From Zygaena filipendulae (lineage: Eukaryota > Arthropoda > Insecta > Lepidoptera > Zygaenidae), in the NCBI GenBank assembly GCA_907165275.2, contig OU015650.1, forward strand, positions 2,944,001 through 3,008,000: a stretch of DNA of 64,000 nt, written 5' to 3'. Positions within the stretch are counted from its first letter, which is position 1. Every line of letters begins with the position of its first letter. Below are positions 44,104 through 55,379 of this stretch, piece by piece. The position numbers were made by a program, and so were the translations under genes. A model generated the notes under the pieces. The model made no database searches and was not told the DNA's origin. It saw only the letters and a list, made by a program, of their open reading frames with translations.

Positions 44104-45297
44104 ACGTATGCTTGTTTTGGTGATTTTTTTTAATTTTGTTGATTTCGTTAATTTTGTTTTATAAAGAAATATATATAAAACTAATAAATAATATACTAAC
44201 CGTTTGTCACGGTCGCAAACGTGTGAATTTCGGAATTAAACCGGGAATTTTTTGGTCCTTCTCAAATTTCCACTATTCTATCTATGTATCTCCATAAGTC
44301 TATTAGCGATGAAAACTAAACAGAGAGAACAAATCAAATCAAATCAAACAAATGTTCTTTATTACTTTGAATTGGTTGTTACAATCACTTTTGCATTGAA
44401 CACTCTTGCATTTAGAATATTAGTATCTTTATACGAGTGTTTATTTATCGTATCGTATACGTTAAATGATTCCATATTTTCTATCACAAGTATAATAAAA
44501 GTTTCATGCAAATTAAAAAAATATCTTGTCTGTATGTTATTAATGTGAATAATAAATATATTTGACATATTCATTTCTCTTCATTGGTGTCTCGGGCGTG
44601 ATGTTTGATTGGGACTTTGACAAATCTGATATTCGACGCGACCTTTAAACTAATATAATAATTAGTATATAATTAATTAAAAATAGTTGAAGACGAAGAT
44701 GACGATTGACTCTCGAGTGTTAAAGTGCTAACATTTACTAAAGAATTTGTGTAATGAGATCGAATTCCCAGCCCTTAAAGTGTATACCTAATATTACTCC
44801 ACCACATTAAAATCACTGACTGACAGGCAAAGCAACTTTACAAAATTTCAAACCCTGAAGTGATGAGAGTTCAAAGTATGGAGAATCGAAAATTTTAAAC
44901 TTTGACAGCATCTCTAAAACCTACCTATACCTAAATTGTTTAGTTTCCCAACGTTCATATCTCGCTTGCAAAGGAGCCACATGTTTACCGCTGAGAGGTG
45001 TGGGCTGAAGCAATTGTCCTGCCGACATTTGAAGTCGGACTTATTACGACAAAGTTCCACGTAACTCTTTAATGGGCATGCAAATAGAACCATGTGATAA
45101 TAAGCGGTGGCAATGTCATAGGACAGTTTTTGCGTTCGCCCACGCATATGGCTGGAGCATCGAAGAATTTGACTTAGCCACCAAGGTCGAGGCTCGCAAT
45201 GTTTTTGTTTGAATCGTTAGGTTTTTTTAGTACTTCGCTGATCAAATAAGATTCTGTGAGTGTTAGGTATTTTCATTGTGTTTCTTTTTATCTAGTT
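44104..45297. other. mostly unassigned DNA with repeat traces
   Basis: 44210-44280 holds Helitron-like words ('gtgaatttcggaatt'). ATCAAATCAAATCAAAC with TTCTTTATTAC (44334-44366) is a LINE tail. A minus frame at 44914-45147 lies in balanced-composition DNA with an octamer ATGCAAAT at 45078-45085. No family recognised. Confidence 0.35.
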
Positions 45298-45457
45298 CTA
45301 CAAGCTGTACCCCGCGGTTTCACCCGCGTTAATTTCGCAATTTCCACAGGAATTCCGGGCTAAAAAGTATCGTATTTCCTATTCTTCTACATTTCTTGAT
45401 AATAATCGGTGGGCGTACCTAACAAACAAACTCAAATTCGCATTTATAATACTAGGA
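45298..45457 (-). mobile_element. Helitron, 'atcggt' subfamily, near complete
   Basis: ACAAGCTGTACCCCGCGG (CTAG decayed), 'ttaatttcgcaatttccaca', and TCGCATTTATAATACTAGGA at the 5' end. Confidence 0.8.
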
Positions 45458-45624
45458 TTGTATTGCCTTTTTTTAGCGCATGGCGCATGGAACTAGTTTT
45501 CACTCATACAATGTATATTAAGATCCTATATTCTGAGTTTCATAGTAGGTATGTGATGAGTAAAATTTTTCGTCAGCACGAAATAATTGATTTTTAATTG
45601 GACCATTTTTCGTGTTCACGCGAG

Positions 45625-45690
45625 ATGACGACACGTTCCTTAGCTTTCTATAGCAGTAACGATTATAGATTGACAATTTGGCAAATAGGC
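45625..45690 (+). mobile_element. TTAGCCAAG MITE, right-arm fragment
   Basis: 'gttccttagctttctatagc' to 'gacaatttggcaaatagg' parallels 5290-5344. Confidence 0.45.
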
Positions 45691-46098
45691 CCGGAAGTAG
45701 ATACTTTATCCCCAGAGTAATAATAATATACAACGTGTTAATGAATTAACTGAAAACTAGAAAGTAATTTGCTCACAATCAACTAGCGAATCGATCGCAC
45801 TTGGTTTTAATATAGGTTATATTTTTTTAATTTTTATCAGCCCATGTCTTAATTATTTATAATACAATATTCGGCGTGTACGCCGCCCTCAGCAAAAAAA
45901 AATCGAAACGGTAGGCGCGGGAGTAGCGTTTGGAATTTCGTAGATAGGTCACCTTCAAACTAATGTTGAATAACTCTACTTTTAACTAGATCAGGTCGAT
46001 CCATTTACTCTTAGAGTGAGAGCATTTTTCTATAAAACTGTTGTGATTTCAACTTTTTGTTCGTCCTTCAGACTCCGCATCGCTTTGCAGTGAAAGAT
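45691..46098. other. unassigned DNA
   Basis: Nothing recognised. Confidence 0.35.
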
Positions 46099-46396
46099 CA
46101 GGGCCGTCTTTAAACGGGAGTTCAAGAGGAGCGGGGGCGACCGGGCGCAGAGTCATAGGGGGCGCACGCAAGTCAAAACGTCATTGCTACCAACTAACAA
46201 TTTCAATATTTTATTCAACGTGGTGCGCCCATTGTCATAGCCGCCGCACTTGAAGCAAAATGTGAAAATGATTACAGAATTTTGAGTAGTAAATAAATGA
46301 AACATTAAAATTTCATTGCGATTTTTGGTTGACAAGAGCGGGGGCGCAGGCTGACCATCCCGCATCCCGGCGCAGGATATGCTTAAAACGACCCTG
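46099..46396. mobile_element. hAT-like non-autonomous element with 8-bp duplication
   Basis: CAGGGCCGTCTTTAAA at the left and the inverted TTAAAACGACCCTG at the right. It is flanked on both sides by TGAAAGAT (46091-46098 and 46397-46404), an exact 8-bp duplication as made by hAT transposases. 298 bp. The internal sequence contains two GGGGGCG-type stretches near each end. No coding sequence of its own. Confidence 0.88.
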
Positions 46397-46404
46397 TGAA
46401 AGAT

Positions 46405-46960
46405 GTGTATAAAAGCCTATAGGTAAGTCTTATCGACATCGGTGACTGTTTATACAGCGTTAACCATATCATGTCCTTGTCCAGTAACCACTAAGAAACT
46501 TCAAATTCCACGCAGGTAAAGCTTTAGTCGAATCGAAACGACATTTTTACTCGTCCTAAAAGAAACCATATTATCACTAAAGTTATAGCTAAGTAGGTAC
46601 ATAAAAATAATGTTTTATTTATATTTGTGTTACGCTTGGTTTGTATGTGAAAATTGTTCTCAATGTCGTTAAGTACCTACCAACCTCCGAAAAAGTAACA
46701 GCTTGGTGTGAATACTATTAATCATTTTACTGTGACATTGCTATCCATCTTTGGAGCTTACATTCATATAGGTACATACCTACATAAAGATTTGGCGAAG
46801 CTATTTTATAATGTAGGCATATTTTAAGTCACGTGTTTTATATTTTCTATGTATGTCTATAGTACATATAAATATACTATATGTATAGGTTTCTAGACAT
46901 ATAAATTAAATTGAGGTGTCTTTAATCTCAAATTAACAGCTTTTCGCTAATTGCATGCGA
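46405..46960. other. unassigned AT-rich DNA
   Basis: Nothing recognised. Confidence 0.4.
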
Positions 46961-47125
46961 AAGTACATATATACGGTGCTTAACTCAAAAAAACAATATT
47001 TAAAACTTTTCTCTGTCGGTCTGTCTGTCTGTCTGTTTGTTCGGGCTAATCACTGAAATGACTGGACCGATTTTAACGGAACTTTCACTGGCAGATAGCT
47101 GATGTTATAAAGAGTAACTTGTTCC
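46961..47125 (+). mobile_element. Helitron 5' fragment, 'actggaccgatttt' subfamily
   Basis: (CTGT)n at 47017-47039, 'tgactggaccgattttaacg', 'gctgatgttataaagagtaa'. The 3' end is lost. Confidence 0.65.
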
Positions 47126-47335
47126 CACCCCCGGGACGTTATGCATAGTACCTAAGATATGAAATTTGTTAAAATATTCGTTTCCTAATAACAAAGTACC
47201 TACACAGTAAGTATCTAAAATACCACAAAAGGTTGTAAATCTCTCGACCTTCCACTCTATTCTGTGCATCATTGTAAACTTGAATACATGTGTGCGAGCG
47301 TACTTTTTGACATTCGAAATTAAGTATTTATTACA

Positions 47336-47460
47336 CTAGTCGATTCCCTGCGGTGTCACTCGCGTTACGGACGCGTTTCGTAGATCCCGTAGGACTCCGA
47401 AATAACGCTAGTGTAAGTGTAAAAAACAAGCAAACACAAAAAATCAAATCTTTTCTCTTT
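47336..47460 (-). mobile_element. Helitron fragment, CTAG end
   Basis: CTAGTCGATTCCCTGCGGTG, 'cgtttcgtagatcccgtagg'. Body diverged and boundary uncertain. Confidence 0.55.
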
Positions 47461-47776
47461 TTAATATAGTTACTATATTATATACATAAAAACTACTTAG
47501 TTTTTGTATCGGTTTCATGCTTGTAAATTTCGGAATTCCGTCGGGAAGAAATTGATTTACCTACTTAACATTTCTCTCTGTATTTAATTTGTAACTCGGT
47601 GACAACAGGAAAACATACCTATTAATGATTTGATTTAATTAGTTAAGTTAGTGACAGAAAATATAATTAGGTGCGTCAGATTTTTTTTCGTGAATAGGTA
47701 GTAGGTATCGTCGACTCCCGCTCTTCAACCTGATACTGAAAATTTGAAATTAAATCGCCACGCGATCACTGCTACT

Positions 47777-48254
47777 CTAATCAATCTTAAATATCCCGTT
47801 AAGTTCCCTAATTCCCTCCGGGAACCGCTCTGCTGAACGCTCTGTGCTGTATGTGTGAGTGTAGTGATAAGGTGTAGCTTCAAGAAGGAGGCGAAGCCCG
47901 AGACAAAGCGCTGCTGCCATGTTTGATAAAGCACCTTCATGGTCTCTCACATGCATTCTCACCTCACAAAGATTGTGTAGACCTAGTTCCTTCAGCAGAC
48001 TATTTAAGTACATAGCCTCCTTCATCGCCTCAGCTATTAGCAATATCTCACTATTTTTAGTGGCATATGCGACATCGCGCTTAAATATGACTTCACATCC
48101 CCGTTCAGTGAGTTTGGAGATTGAAACGAGACTATTACGTAAATCGGGAACAAACAACGTATCCTCAAATTTTATTTTTTGCGTACCTTTATTATCAGCA
48201 TGCATTCTCACCTCACAAAGATTGTGTAGACCTAGTTCCTTCAAAGCCACGTAG
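47777..48254 (-). pseudogene. Ty1/copia pol fragment, internally scrambled
   Basis: The minus strand is open for 157 codons but joins parts of a copia polyprotein that are normally far apart. LFVPDLRNSLVSISKL and TERGCEVIF belong to the region just before integrase. EAMKEAMYLNSLLKELGL belongs to the RNase H region near the C-terminus. A second copy of the RNase H piece KELGLHNLCEVRMH precedes the first part. The 44-bp DNA behind it is repeated directly at 47951-47994 and 48200-48243. Integrase and reverse transcriptase are missing, so it is a dead relic. Confidence 0.75.
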
Positions 48255-48689
48255 AGCTTTCACTGCGTAGCTGCACCCACGTAATAAGGCACAGGGTTTA
48301 TGGATTTCACTAGCCATATCCACCAAGGTCAGTGTTATATTAGGTACTTAAGTTTATACCCGCTTGAAATACAGTCCACTCCGCTCTCATGTGAGGGGCA
48401 TTGACGCCAGAAAACTCGAACCGTAGTTCACCACATAAACTTTCTGGTAGAGACTAGAGTTGGTCCCATAGAAAAAGTGGTTCAGAATTTTAAGTGGTTT
48501 TGCGCCGTTTAAAACAAATTGTTAATTTATAATACGCATAATTTACTTCTTCCATCTTAGGTATATTCTTAAACCCACGCTCAGTCACGCCTCTGGCATT
48601 CTCATTTAACTTGGCAATTTATAGGCGTTATATCATAGTCGGGCACAATACGCATCTGTGGTCTGTGCACGAAGACTGAATACTATGTC
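48255..48689. other. unassigned DNA, possibly copia flank
   Basis: No LTR boundary could be fixed on either side of the copia relic. Confidence 0.3.
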
Positions 48690-48693
48690 TTAG

Positions 48694-48932
48694 CCCTTTC
48701 ACCGCCATCCCCGTAATATAATAATTTACGACAGACGTGCTCCTGGGGCACACGTAACATTACGTTACTAACAAACCACTGGCACTGACTTTTTATATTT
48801 ATTAGATTATATGATAGATATGTATAAAAAATTCTCAACACTAGGAGAAATCATGTCTAAAGCGTGTGGTTAGGAGGTAATGGCCATATTCGCCTTAATA
48901 AGTTAAGGCGACTATACATGTCGGTGAAAGGG
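48694..48932. mobile_element. piggyBac-like miniature element
   Basis: CCCTTTCACCGCCAT at the left and the inverted ATGTCGGTGAAAGGG at the right. It is flanked by TTAG (48690-48693) and TTAA (48933-48936). The expected piggyBac target is TTAA, one side of which has mutated. 239 bp, no transposase. The inner hairpin CGCCTTAA-TAAG-TTAAGGCG is near 48891-48910. Confidence 0.75.
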
Positions 48933-48936
48933 TTAA

Positions 48937-49520
48937 AGAAATTGTTTACGTAACGAAACCCGACACTCTGCGGCGAGATACTCGTGCTCAGACCACTGAT
49001 AGATGTAAACTTCACACGACGTGCAACCTTGGTGATGTGGAGCGATGTAATGATCGGCAATTGTGGAATGAATGTCGGCTGGTAGGTATACCCGAGGACC
49101 AAGCGTTCGACAGATGCAGCATGAAGTCAAAGTGTTGTCATTTGTCATTTTAAACTTACCGATGAAAAAGTTCCTCTTTCTTTCCGGTTTTTTGTTTTGC
49201 ATCTATATTTAAAATTGTTAAAAAATTAATAAATATGTTTATAGTTTTTTGTTTTTCTTACTTTGTAATGGCATCATCCATGTATATTTAGATTGTATTA
49301 AATATATAAGTATTTAAGTTTGATGTATGTATGTGTTAGTTTATGATATTGTGCATCTTTTATGTAAATGTACTTATATTGTATGTACATTATATGAAAT
49401 GAAATAAAATGAACAACGGTAACGTTACGACATCGGTACTGACAAAAATTATTCAATATATCAATTTGTTGCATTACACTCAAGCAAATGGTTCTATTGC
49501 TATATTATCCTTATATAACT
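48937..49520. other. unassigned DNA
   Basis: The minus frame 48933-49202 overlaps the piggyBac-like end and shows no known domain. Confidence 0.35.
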
Positions 49521-49650
49521 TTGTGCACCTACCACCCGCTTCTCGTTTCTATCTACAGCTCTCTTTCATCTTAAGGTTGCCTTGAACGGATTGCCTCTAG
49601 CATTAAGGCCGCCCTTTGCTCTGGCCTTTCCTTAGGTATAAAATTTTAGT
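49521..49650 (+). mobile_element. LINE 3' end, sense on plus strand
   Basis: 'cttaaggttgccttgaacgg', 'attgcctctagcattaaggc', CGCCCTTTGCTCTGG: the plus-strand counterpart of the 16879 copy. The tail is decayed. Confidence 0.6.
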
Positions 49651-51440
49651 GTCTTTTTGGGAACTATGAATTATATTTTAAATTTCAATTTAAGGGTTTG
49701 TAACTGTCAGCTGTTAAAGGAGGTATACTGATGACAGTTTGTTGAGTTTGATGGTGCAATGTGGTATGGAAAAATTTATGAATGAAAAAAATTGTGTTAT
49801 AATCTCGGCCACGTGGCCTAGGTTTAACTCTAGTACATACTTGGTTTCCTATAAGATTACTCAGCAAGGGGTACCAAATTGAAACAGCTATATACCCCAG
49901 GTACTGCCCCTAGTTTCTCGCCCAGATAGTTTGTCTTGTGACTGTATTAGTAAGCGGCTCATCAGTACATGGCCTAGCTTAGAGTGAACACTACCTAAGC
50001 TAATAAAGCAGCAGTCAATCATGATTAGTCAGTCATTAAAAATTAATCTAAAAAGGAAGGTTATATTTTTAGTGTGTGCACAAGAACATCCTCTGACACA
50101 GCATTAAGTGCTTAGAAACATATTAAAAATCTTTAACTCCAGTACATATTGTGCGCTGCGTGAACCCTTGACATTTCACAGTAGAAACATATTATTGACT
50201 GGCCTCGTGCGGATATTTGCTGTCTTAGAGAAGTGTTGTTTACACAAAGCAATTAATACGGCCGGTGCAATCCGAGGAATTAGCGGAGCACCATAATTGT
50301 GATGAGACTTCCTTGTAGCAGCGCGTTTAGCTACATGGAAGGGTTATACAAGGTTAGTCGGAAAGGGGGCATCAAGCAAGAGTTTGACTGTACTGGTAAT
50401 TATCATCAGCTGTCAACTATGTTATTTAAAATAAGACCAAATCGTTTAAAATAACAAAAAAACATGCTTTAAGAGTGAAATGTACTAAAAATAATCACCG
50501 GGGATCATAGTCCTTATCAAGACCAATAAAACGAGTACCAACTCGATGGGGTTGCATCGTTTAATTACACAGTTCCCTTGGTCATCTTCCGACTTCAACA
50601 TCAGCTCCAGGTCATAATAATATTGAATTGTTGTCTAAACTGATGGTGACATAGCGGTTAAAACGCTCATATTTTAAAATCTTTAAAAACGTACGTCTCA
50701 AAAACATGCAGGTATTGATTAAAAAAACACCTAATTCACTAACAAATTTGAAGAACTATCTACGCTACATAGTAGTAACATAAAAAGTGTCACTATCCGT
50801 CCGGTATAATAAACACACACAAAAAAAATTGTCACAAAATTCATTGTCATGAGTACTTTGTTACCGTTTCGACATTGCACCCCCTTTTTGGGTAGTACTG
50901 TAGAGCGGTCGACCTTGGATCTGACTGACATTCCATGCCCTTTCTTCTACCTTGCTGCTTATGTCTTCTCGAACGTCGATTGCATACGAGAATCTTTATT
51001 ATTATGCTGCGCTTCCCTGACTACGGAAGGTCGTTTGTGCATACAGGAATGTAGCGATCACTGCATGTGGCGTATTAATGTGGCTGTACTACCTGCTTAC
51101 TCTGTTTGTTCGGTTTAGGAGCAGTTTTAAGCGAAATATTTGCATAATAGCTGTCCCATTTTGTCAGGACAGCGCTTGCATTAAAGAAAATTACGAATCT
51201 TTCCTTTATTCCTTACTGAAAATCATGCGGGTGGAACCGCGGGCATAAAAGGTAATTAGTGATAAACATAATATCGTTAATTTTCCGCTTTGTGAGCGTA
51301 ACGATGTTACTATTGCGATGACGTAAGTTGCTGCCTTAGATTATCCCATATGCCACCAAAACATTTTCATGGTAAATGTTGCCAACTCATGTAGAGTCAA
51401 GCTTCTAACTTTACACGCCCTAACTCTACAACGCGACGTC
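49651..51440. other. unassigned DNA with an unrecognised 89-codon frame
   Basis: The frame 50849-51118 (plus; MSTLLPFRHCTPFLG start, several Cys residues) has balanced base composition but no family I know. A Helitron end remnant 'atgcgggtggaaccgcgggc' is at 51226-51245. No other supported feature. Confidence 0.3.
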
Positions 51441-51632
51441 TAACTTCACAAACTCTACACCTTGGTCAAAATATGTGGCTTGGCCATTTAGCCACATTCA
51501 CATGTGCGTTAGGTGAAAAATTTATCCACTGTTCAATACTTTTTGTTATATGTAGGACGGTACTTACAAATTTTTTGTAGTAACGAAACGGCCAAGCCAC
51601 ATTTTGGCTAGGGTGTAGAGTTTGTGAAGTTA
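51441..51632. mobile_element. inverted-repeat element
   Basis: The left arm 51441-51489 ('taacttcacaaactctacac' through 'tgtggcttggccattt') is inverted at 51586-51632 with a few mismatches. The spacer is about 96 bp. Terminal boundary and family uncertain. Confidence 0.6.
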
Positions 51633-51687
51633 AGGGTTAGATTTCAAAGGGATTGGAGTAAAAGTTGCAAGTTTAAATATTTTTTTG

Positions 51688-51725
51688 TTGTTTTTGTACT
51701 AATACTAGTATTAGTACAAAAACAA
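51688..51725. repeat. perfect 38-bp palindrome without loop
   Basis: TTGTTTTTGTACTAATACT / AGTATTAGTACAAAAACAA, centred at 51706/51707. A second short palindrome (TTTAAGCTAGCTTAAA) starts a few bases on, near 51731. Confidence 0.9.
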
Positions 51726-51905
51726 TAAAAATTTAAGCTAGCTTAAATACCAAATTTGAGCTTTCTAGGACATTGAGAAATACCCTAAGAATTTTGATGA
51801 TCATCAGTGCATCAGTGACGAAAATTTTGATTCAAAAGTGATCAGTCGAAAACTTAAATTACCTAGTTACATATTATGAACAATGCAACATTATAACAGA
51901 ATCGT

Positions 51906-52106
51906 TAATCGGCTAGATGACCAAAATTTTACTTTTCCATCTATGGTGTCATGTATAGTGTACCTAGGCGTGACGTCACACGGAATTTCAACTCAGTGTA
52001 TCGCCGTTATTTTTTGACTACGTGAAAAAGAAAAATACATATCCAATATTTTTTTTTAAATATAGAAGAACGACTAAAAATTAAAATTTAGTCATCTAGC
52101 CGATTG
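51906..52106 (+). mobile_element. CRE-bearing TIR element, compact subfamily with both ends
   Basis: AATCGGCTAGATGAC at the left is inverted at the right (GTCATCTAGCCGATT). The inside shares GTGACGTCAC (51970-51979, last base variant), 'atttcaactcagtgtatcgc' and 'cgttattttttgactacgtg' with the longer copies, but the left third is replaced. Confidence 0.7.
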
Positions 52107-52536
52107 TTTTTGTGCTTCAATTTTAATCGAAATTTAAAAAAAAAACTCTCTTTTATTTTCCATCAAAATGAGCGAGACAGAAAATATCTTGTCAAGTGAC
52201 CGACTCCTGAGTAGTGTTCACTAATACGGACTTTAAACTTGTTATTATACTTGCTACTAACAAACAGCAAAAAATGGGTAATTTCGCTTTATTGTAGAGG
52301 TAGTAATTTACATAATTTCCACATTTTTTTTGCGTCTACAGATTTTATTTTTATTTTCCTTTACGTTCACGTTGTTCTAAAAACCCATATCTGCATGGCT
52401 TTTTGGGCGTTAGAAATTGTTGTTGTATGTAGGTATTATTTACGATTCGTAATATTTTTATTAATAAAATGGAAAGTTTTTCTTTACTTGATTTTTGGTA
52501 ATATTATTATAAAATCTTTGTTAAGTTGGTTTGCAA
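52107..52536. other. unassigned AT-rich DNA
   Basis: The 133-codon plus frame starting at 52239 is hydrophobic, low-complexity, and runs into the Helitron at 52537. Not supported as a gene. Confidence 0.4.
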
Positions 52537-52741
52537 TCCTGATAAATGCGACAGTGAGTTTGTTTGTTTTTTTTGTTACACTTTCACGTCTTAACTACTC
52601 GACCGACCATCATGAAATTTTGCATACACGTCGGAGGTAAAGAGAAGGAATAGGGGAAGAAGGACACATCCTTTTTATACCTAAGTCCTGCGGGTTTCCG
52701 CGGACAAAATTAACACGAGTGAAACCGCGGGGAACAGCTAG
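52537..52741 (+). mobile_element. Helitron, 'accatcatgaaattttgc' subfamily, both ends
   Basis: TCCTGATAAATGCGACAGTG head, 'ctcgaccgaccatcatgaaa', GAGTGAAACCGCGGGGAACA and CTAG at 52738-52741. Confidence 0.88.
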
Positions 52742-52842
52742 TAACCAAATACAAATAAACATCAAATAAAGAATAGAATGGAATCGTTGCTCTCTCTCTA
52801 TATTATTATAGATAAATGTTTCTTAATTTTTTTCATGACTTA

Positions 52843-53024
52843 CGGCCGCACTCATAGTCTTTTTAATGATTACTTAATTTTAAGTAAAGGTTTTCACTCA
52901 GAGACATTATTAAATGAATGTTAATTGGCATTTAAGTAATTAAGTAAAAATAAATAATAATAAATATTTAGTTAAATGCCAATTAACATTTTAATAAACG
53001 CCTCTGATTAGTGCGATAATTGCC
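52843..53024 (+). mobile_element. CCGCACTC MITE, right end truncated
   Basis: GGCCGCACTCATAGTCTTTT, the inverted TTAATTGGCATTTAA pair around 52920-52990, then 'gcctctgattagtgcgataa' before homology stops. Confidence 0.65.
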
Positions 53025-54190
53025 CTTGTCACATCGGACTTTGTAAAATTACGTAATACACTCATGTCCTGAAAAACATTACCGCGATATTTTGTATTTT
53101 TTGGTATGGGAAAGGAAGGAAATTCGTCTAGGGAATGAACTAGGGTATTTTGTATTACAGATGAAGTTACTTAGTGTCTGTGACCTCACTTACCTGGGCC
53201 TACGCAAGACCAACACTGACTCGCATGCCTAGAACCACACAGCAGATGCCGAGTGGAGTCCATTTTACGCTGGCTACCACTGATATTGGGATACCCTCGA
53301 GAATGCTGGGATAAAAAGTATACATTTTATCTATCTGCCCGTACGCATCAATTCCTCCGTTTATGCATGTGACATATGACATATTAACAAACATCCGAAC
53401 TTGCATATTTGCACATGTTGATATATGCACTATGCAGGTACTGTGACCATTTGCACCAATTCGGCTGTCACCATTTATTACATTGCCATGAAAAAACCTA
53501 CAATATTTTTTTCTAAATTCAAGTTGCTAGGCGAATAATATTCAAATCGCAGTAGGTACATTGAGTGGCACTCGTATCTGCTTCCGTGTGTGCGGGCACT
53601 AGTCTAGAATGTGATAACTGAGCACAGGCACAATGGGCGAGTACTGTCTGTGATTTGAAAACAAAGGAAGACCTTGCAGCTTGTTAACTATTCGACTAAA
53701 ATTAGGCACAGTGCGACGAGTGGCATACGTAATTTTCTTTGTAAGAAAATTTCCTCTTCACGTACCTGTACGTACGTTACACTGAGCTGCTAAAATTCAT
53801 GACATTGTTTTCCGCCCGTGCAAAATTCATCTTTTCATTATACAAAATTCAGCATTATTCACTGACTGCTTGCTCGATATTTCGATAGCGTGATGTTTGA
53901 AATTGAGCCGGCGACGTCACTGTCGCATTCGTAAATAGTAAATTTTTAACCTCATTCCGAAAACAAGGGCCCGAACATTCCGAAAAAATCAACTAAAACA
54001 AAAACGAAAATTCAATAAATTATTGGAATTTTTCGTTATATTTAAGATCATTCTCAAATACTACATTCATTCATACGTCATGTCCATTGGTGATGATACC
54101 TACTTGTAGCGACAAACTAAAAACTCCTTCATTCATGAGAGTTGAATGCCAATATCATATAATAGATTGCAGAGTTTTAGCCGCACGCAC
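53025..54190. other. unassigned DNA
   Basis: A worn Helitron trace at 53290-53400 ('gctgggataaaaagtataca') and an imperfect foldback at 54001-54035 (ACGAAAATTC/GAATTTTTCGT). No gene. Confidence 0.35.
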
Positions 54191-54285
54191 GGACAAACCA
54201 CACTAACTTCAAAAGTGCAGTCATGCACCGGCAATTAAGTGACACGGATTCGATTTCCGCGTCAGGGTAAAAATTTTTTTGGGTA
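54191..54285 (+). repeat. tRNA-derived SINE fragment
   Basis: GGATTCGATTT (54246-54256) as B box, followed by CCGCGTCAGGGTAAAA, the same tail motif as at 7974. A-box side diverged. Confidence 0.4.
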
Positions 54286-54287
54286 AA

Positions 54288-54620
54288 CAATGGGCATGTT
54301 GACTAATTTTTATTTTTTAGTCCGTCTTGTAGATTATTAAAAAATATTGGACATGTATGTTTTCTTTTTTTACGTTATCAAAAAGTAACGGCGATATATT
54401 GAGTTGAAATTTCGCGTGACGTCACTATTCTGACAGTTTGTATGGCGGTTTTAGCGGTTAGTGACGTCACGACCCCCTCAACCTAAACTTTAATGCGCTT
54501 TATCTCTGTATATTTGAATTTATTTAAAAAAGCAAAAAATACGTGTCTATTGTATTTTTATTTTCTATCTGACGGACTAATTAGAATTTTGATTTTCAGA
54601 AGTAGTCCACATCCCTATTG
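54288..54620 (-). mobile_element. CRE-bearing TIR element, full-length copy
   Basis: CAATGGGCATGTTGACTA at the left and CAATAGGGATGTGGACTA on the opposite strand at the right form the terminal repeats. Total 333 bp. GTGACGTCAC occurs at 54416-54425 and 54461-54470. No coding capacity. This is the reference copy for the family (others at 14526, 24355, 35787, 37644, 51906). Confidence 0.85.
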
Positions 54621-55379
54621 TTTTGCGATTTTGTTTATAGTTGGGTTTGTCCACGCTTGTGTGTAGTCAAGTGTATTTATACTTAAATTTAGTTTAAAAT
54701 TTATGACATGCTACATAGCTGCGTAGAGTTTGAGGAAGTGCTTTTTATGTTCATTTTTTTGTAAGTAGAATAATAATGGATTAAAATTTTATGTAAATGG
54801 AAATGGATGTGTCAGATGTTGCTTCTTTTGTAGATTCTTATTAAGTTAAAAAAGAGGGTTGAAAAAAATATCTTAACATTTAGTTTTTGATGATAGTGTT
54901 TGAGTATTGTATTTGTAATATTATGTATCTGTTAAATCTATGAGTACTATTGTAACTATGAGTAATATTAAAATTGTTGAAGGAGTTAGTGGACATTATG
55001 ATTAAGCGCCATCTAGTTTCAAACTACGCAGGGCTTCTAGTATGGGTTTAAAAAAACTGATATCTCATAGGTAATATCTCTTGAACGGTATTTTTTTTAA
55101 ATACTCAATAAATAAATACATATTCATCACATAAATGTCAACATTGACGTGGGGATCGGTATCGCGACACTTGGCGTAGCATTCAGTTTTATTAGCCTAA
55201 TAAACCAACAATGCTGTCATGGTATATTTAACAAATGAAAAACAGCCCCTTAAGAATCGATTCAGGGCATACAATTCTTTATACTAAATTTTAAATAAAA
55301 ATTTGATTTTCCTTGATGATAATTTGGGTTAGCTGGAAAAGTAGTTTTTTTATGTTGTTTAATTTGCTTTATTAGTTAC
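54621..55379. other. unassigned AT-rich DNA
   Basis: Nothing recognised. Confidence 0.4.

Noticed and set aside
47919..48254. 111-codon plus-strand frame
   Set aside because: Antisense shadow of the copia relic.
52239..52640. 133-codon hydrophobic plus-strand frame
   Set aside because: AT-driven Phe/Leu/Ile content, and its end is Helitron sequence.
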